Positions 11,820-11,899 of a DNA stretch of 11,899 nt are shown here, one piece after another (the first letter of the stretch is position 1; every line of letters starts with the position of its first letter). The translations under genes and the position numbers were made by a program. Under the pieces are notes generated by a model. It did no database searches. It had not been told where the DNA came from and saw only the letters and a list, made by a program, of their open reading frames with translations. The stretch is from Marinisporobacter balticus (lineage in GTDB: Bacteria; Bacillota; Clostridia; Peptostreptococcales; Thermotaleaceae). The DNA lies in NCBI RefSeq assembly GCF_004345705.1, contig NZ_SLWV01000048.1:1-11899 (forward strand). Reading direction: 5' to 3'.

Positions 11820-11899
11820 ATGTATACTGAAAATCATAATGAACAAGTAGAAATTAATGTTTTGAAAAAGCTATTACGAACGACTAATAATAAGCGTAT
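11820..11899 (+). CDS. Start of a gene cut by the window edge, possibly an IS630-type transposase
   Basis: ATG at 11820 follows GGGGGAGGG by about six bases, a strong ribosome binding site. The 26 visible residues run MYTENHNEQVEINVLKKLLR, then TTNNKR, and the frame is open to the window edge. A helix of the form LKKLLR...N.R(M) is how the N-terminal HTH of many IS630-family transposases begins, but the sample is too short for a firm call. No stop occurs before the edge. Confidence 0.5.
   Translation, partial: MYTENHNEQVEINVLKKLLRTTNNKR

Noticed and set aside
1..11899. CRISPR array, tRNA or rRNA genes
   Set aside because: No regularly spaced short repeats, and no tRNA or rRNA signature was seen on either strand.

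Overview
The window is AT-rich, with AAAGGAG-type ribosome binding sites, frequent GTG/TTG starts and protein families typical of Clostridia: a UviB/BhlA holin-like protein, a TcdR/UviA-type sigma factor, small lipoproteins and IS3 debris. I infer a low-GC anaerobic Bacillota (Clostridia); the species cannot be named from the sequence. This is accessory DNA: many genes are short, broken or rearranged, and several families of repeats separate them.

Layout. Bases 1-1050: a small four-helix membrane protein gene (minus) and the decayed 3' end of an IS3-family element (plus). Bases 1050-3000, minus strand: an unknown lipoprotein, a DJ-1/PfpI-like protein whose natural start appears frameshifted, and a YafY-type regulator that has lost its middle, leaving an HTH joined to the tail of a WYL protein. 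Bases 3400-4030, plus strand: an Xre-type regulator overlapping a small membrane protein gene, closed by a terminator. Bases 4098-6060, minus strand: a 3'-truncated lipoprotein gene, an AraC-effector-binding/GyrI-like protein, and an IS3 (IS150-like) transposase with its centre deleted and its catalytic Glu changed.

Bases 6160-8550 hold the most interesting block. On the minus strand come a sigma factor of the TcdR/BotR/TetR/UviA type, an overlapping UviB-like holin, then an N-acetylmuramoyl-L-alanine amidase with a LysM domain, and finally a 146-residue unknown protein with a hydrophobic centre. TTTACA-N17-GCTTG occurs upstream of both the sigma gene and the amidase gene, as if the sigma factor drives itself plus the lysis/secretion genes. 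TTTACA is the known -35 of this sigma group. This resembles holin/endolysin-assisted release of a toxin or bacteriocin, and the 146-residue protein is the obvious candidate cargo. Facing it on the plus strand is a 51-codon TTG-start gene for a very hydrophobic peptide; the two transcripts converge on a long perfect inverted repeat.

Bases 8550-9310 are non-coding but structured: a strong plus-strand terminator with no gene before it, and a 64-base hairpin RNA. An AlbA_2/Schlafen-type ATP-binding regulator (9385-10683) follows, bracketed by 55-bp imperfect direct repeats. To the right lie a remnant of a phage DnaD-like replication protein, a PepSY-like two-repeat protein lacking a convincing start codon, and the start of a gene that runs off the window.

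A 47-bp direct repeat (45/47 identical) at 6162-6208 and 11118-11164 encloses the sigma/holin/amidase block and the AlbA_2 gene. It could mark the ends of a 5-kb cryptic element, although no integrase lies between the copies.
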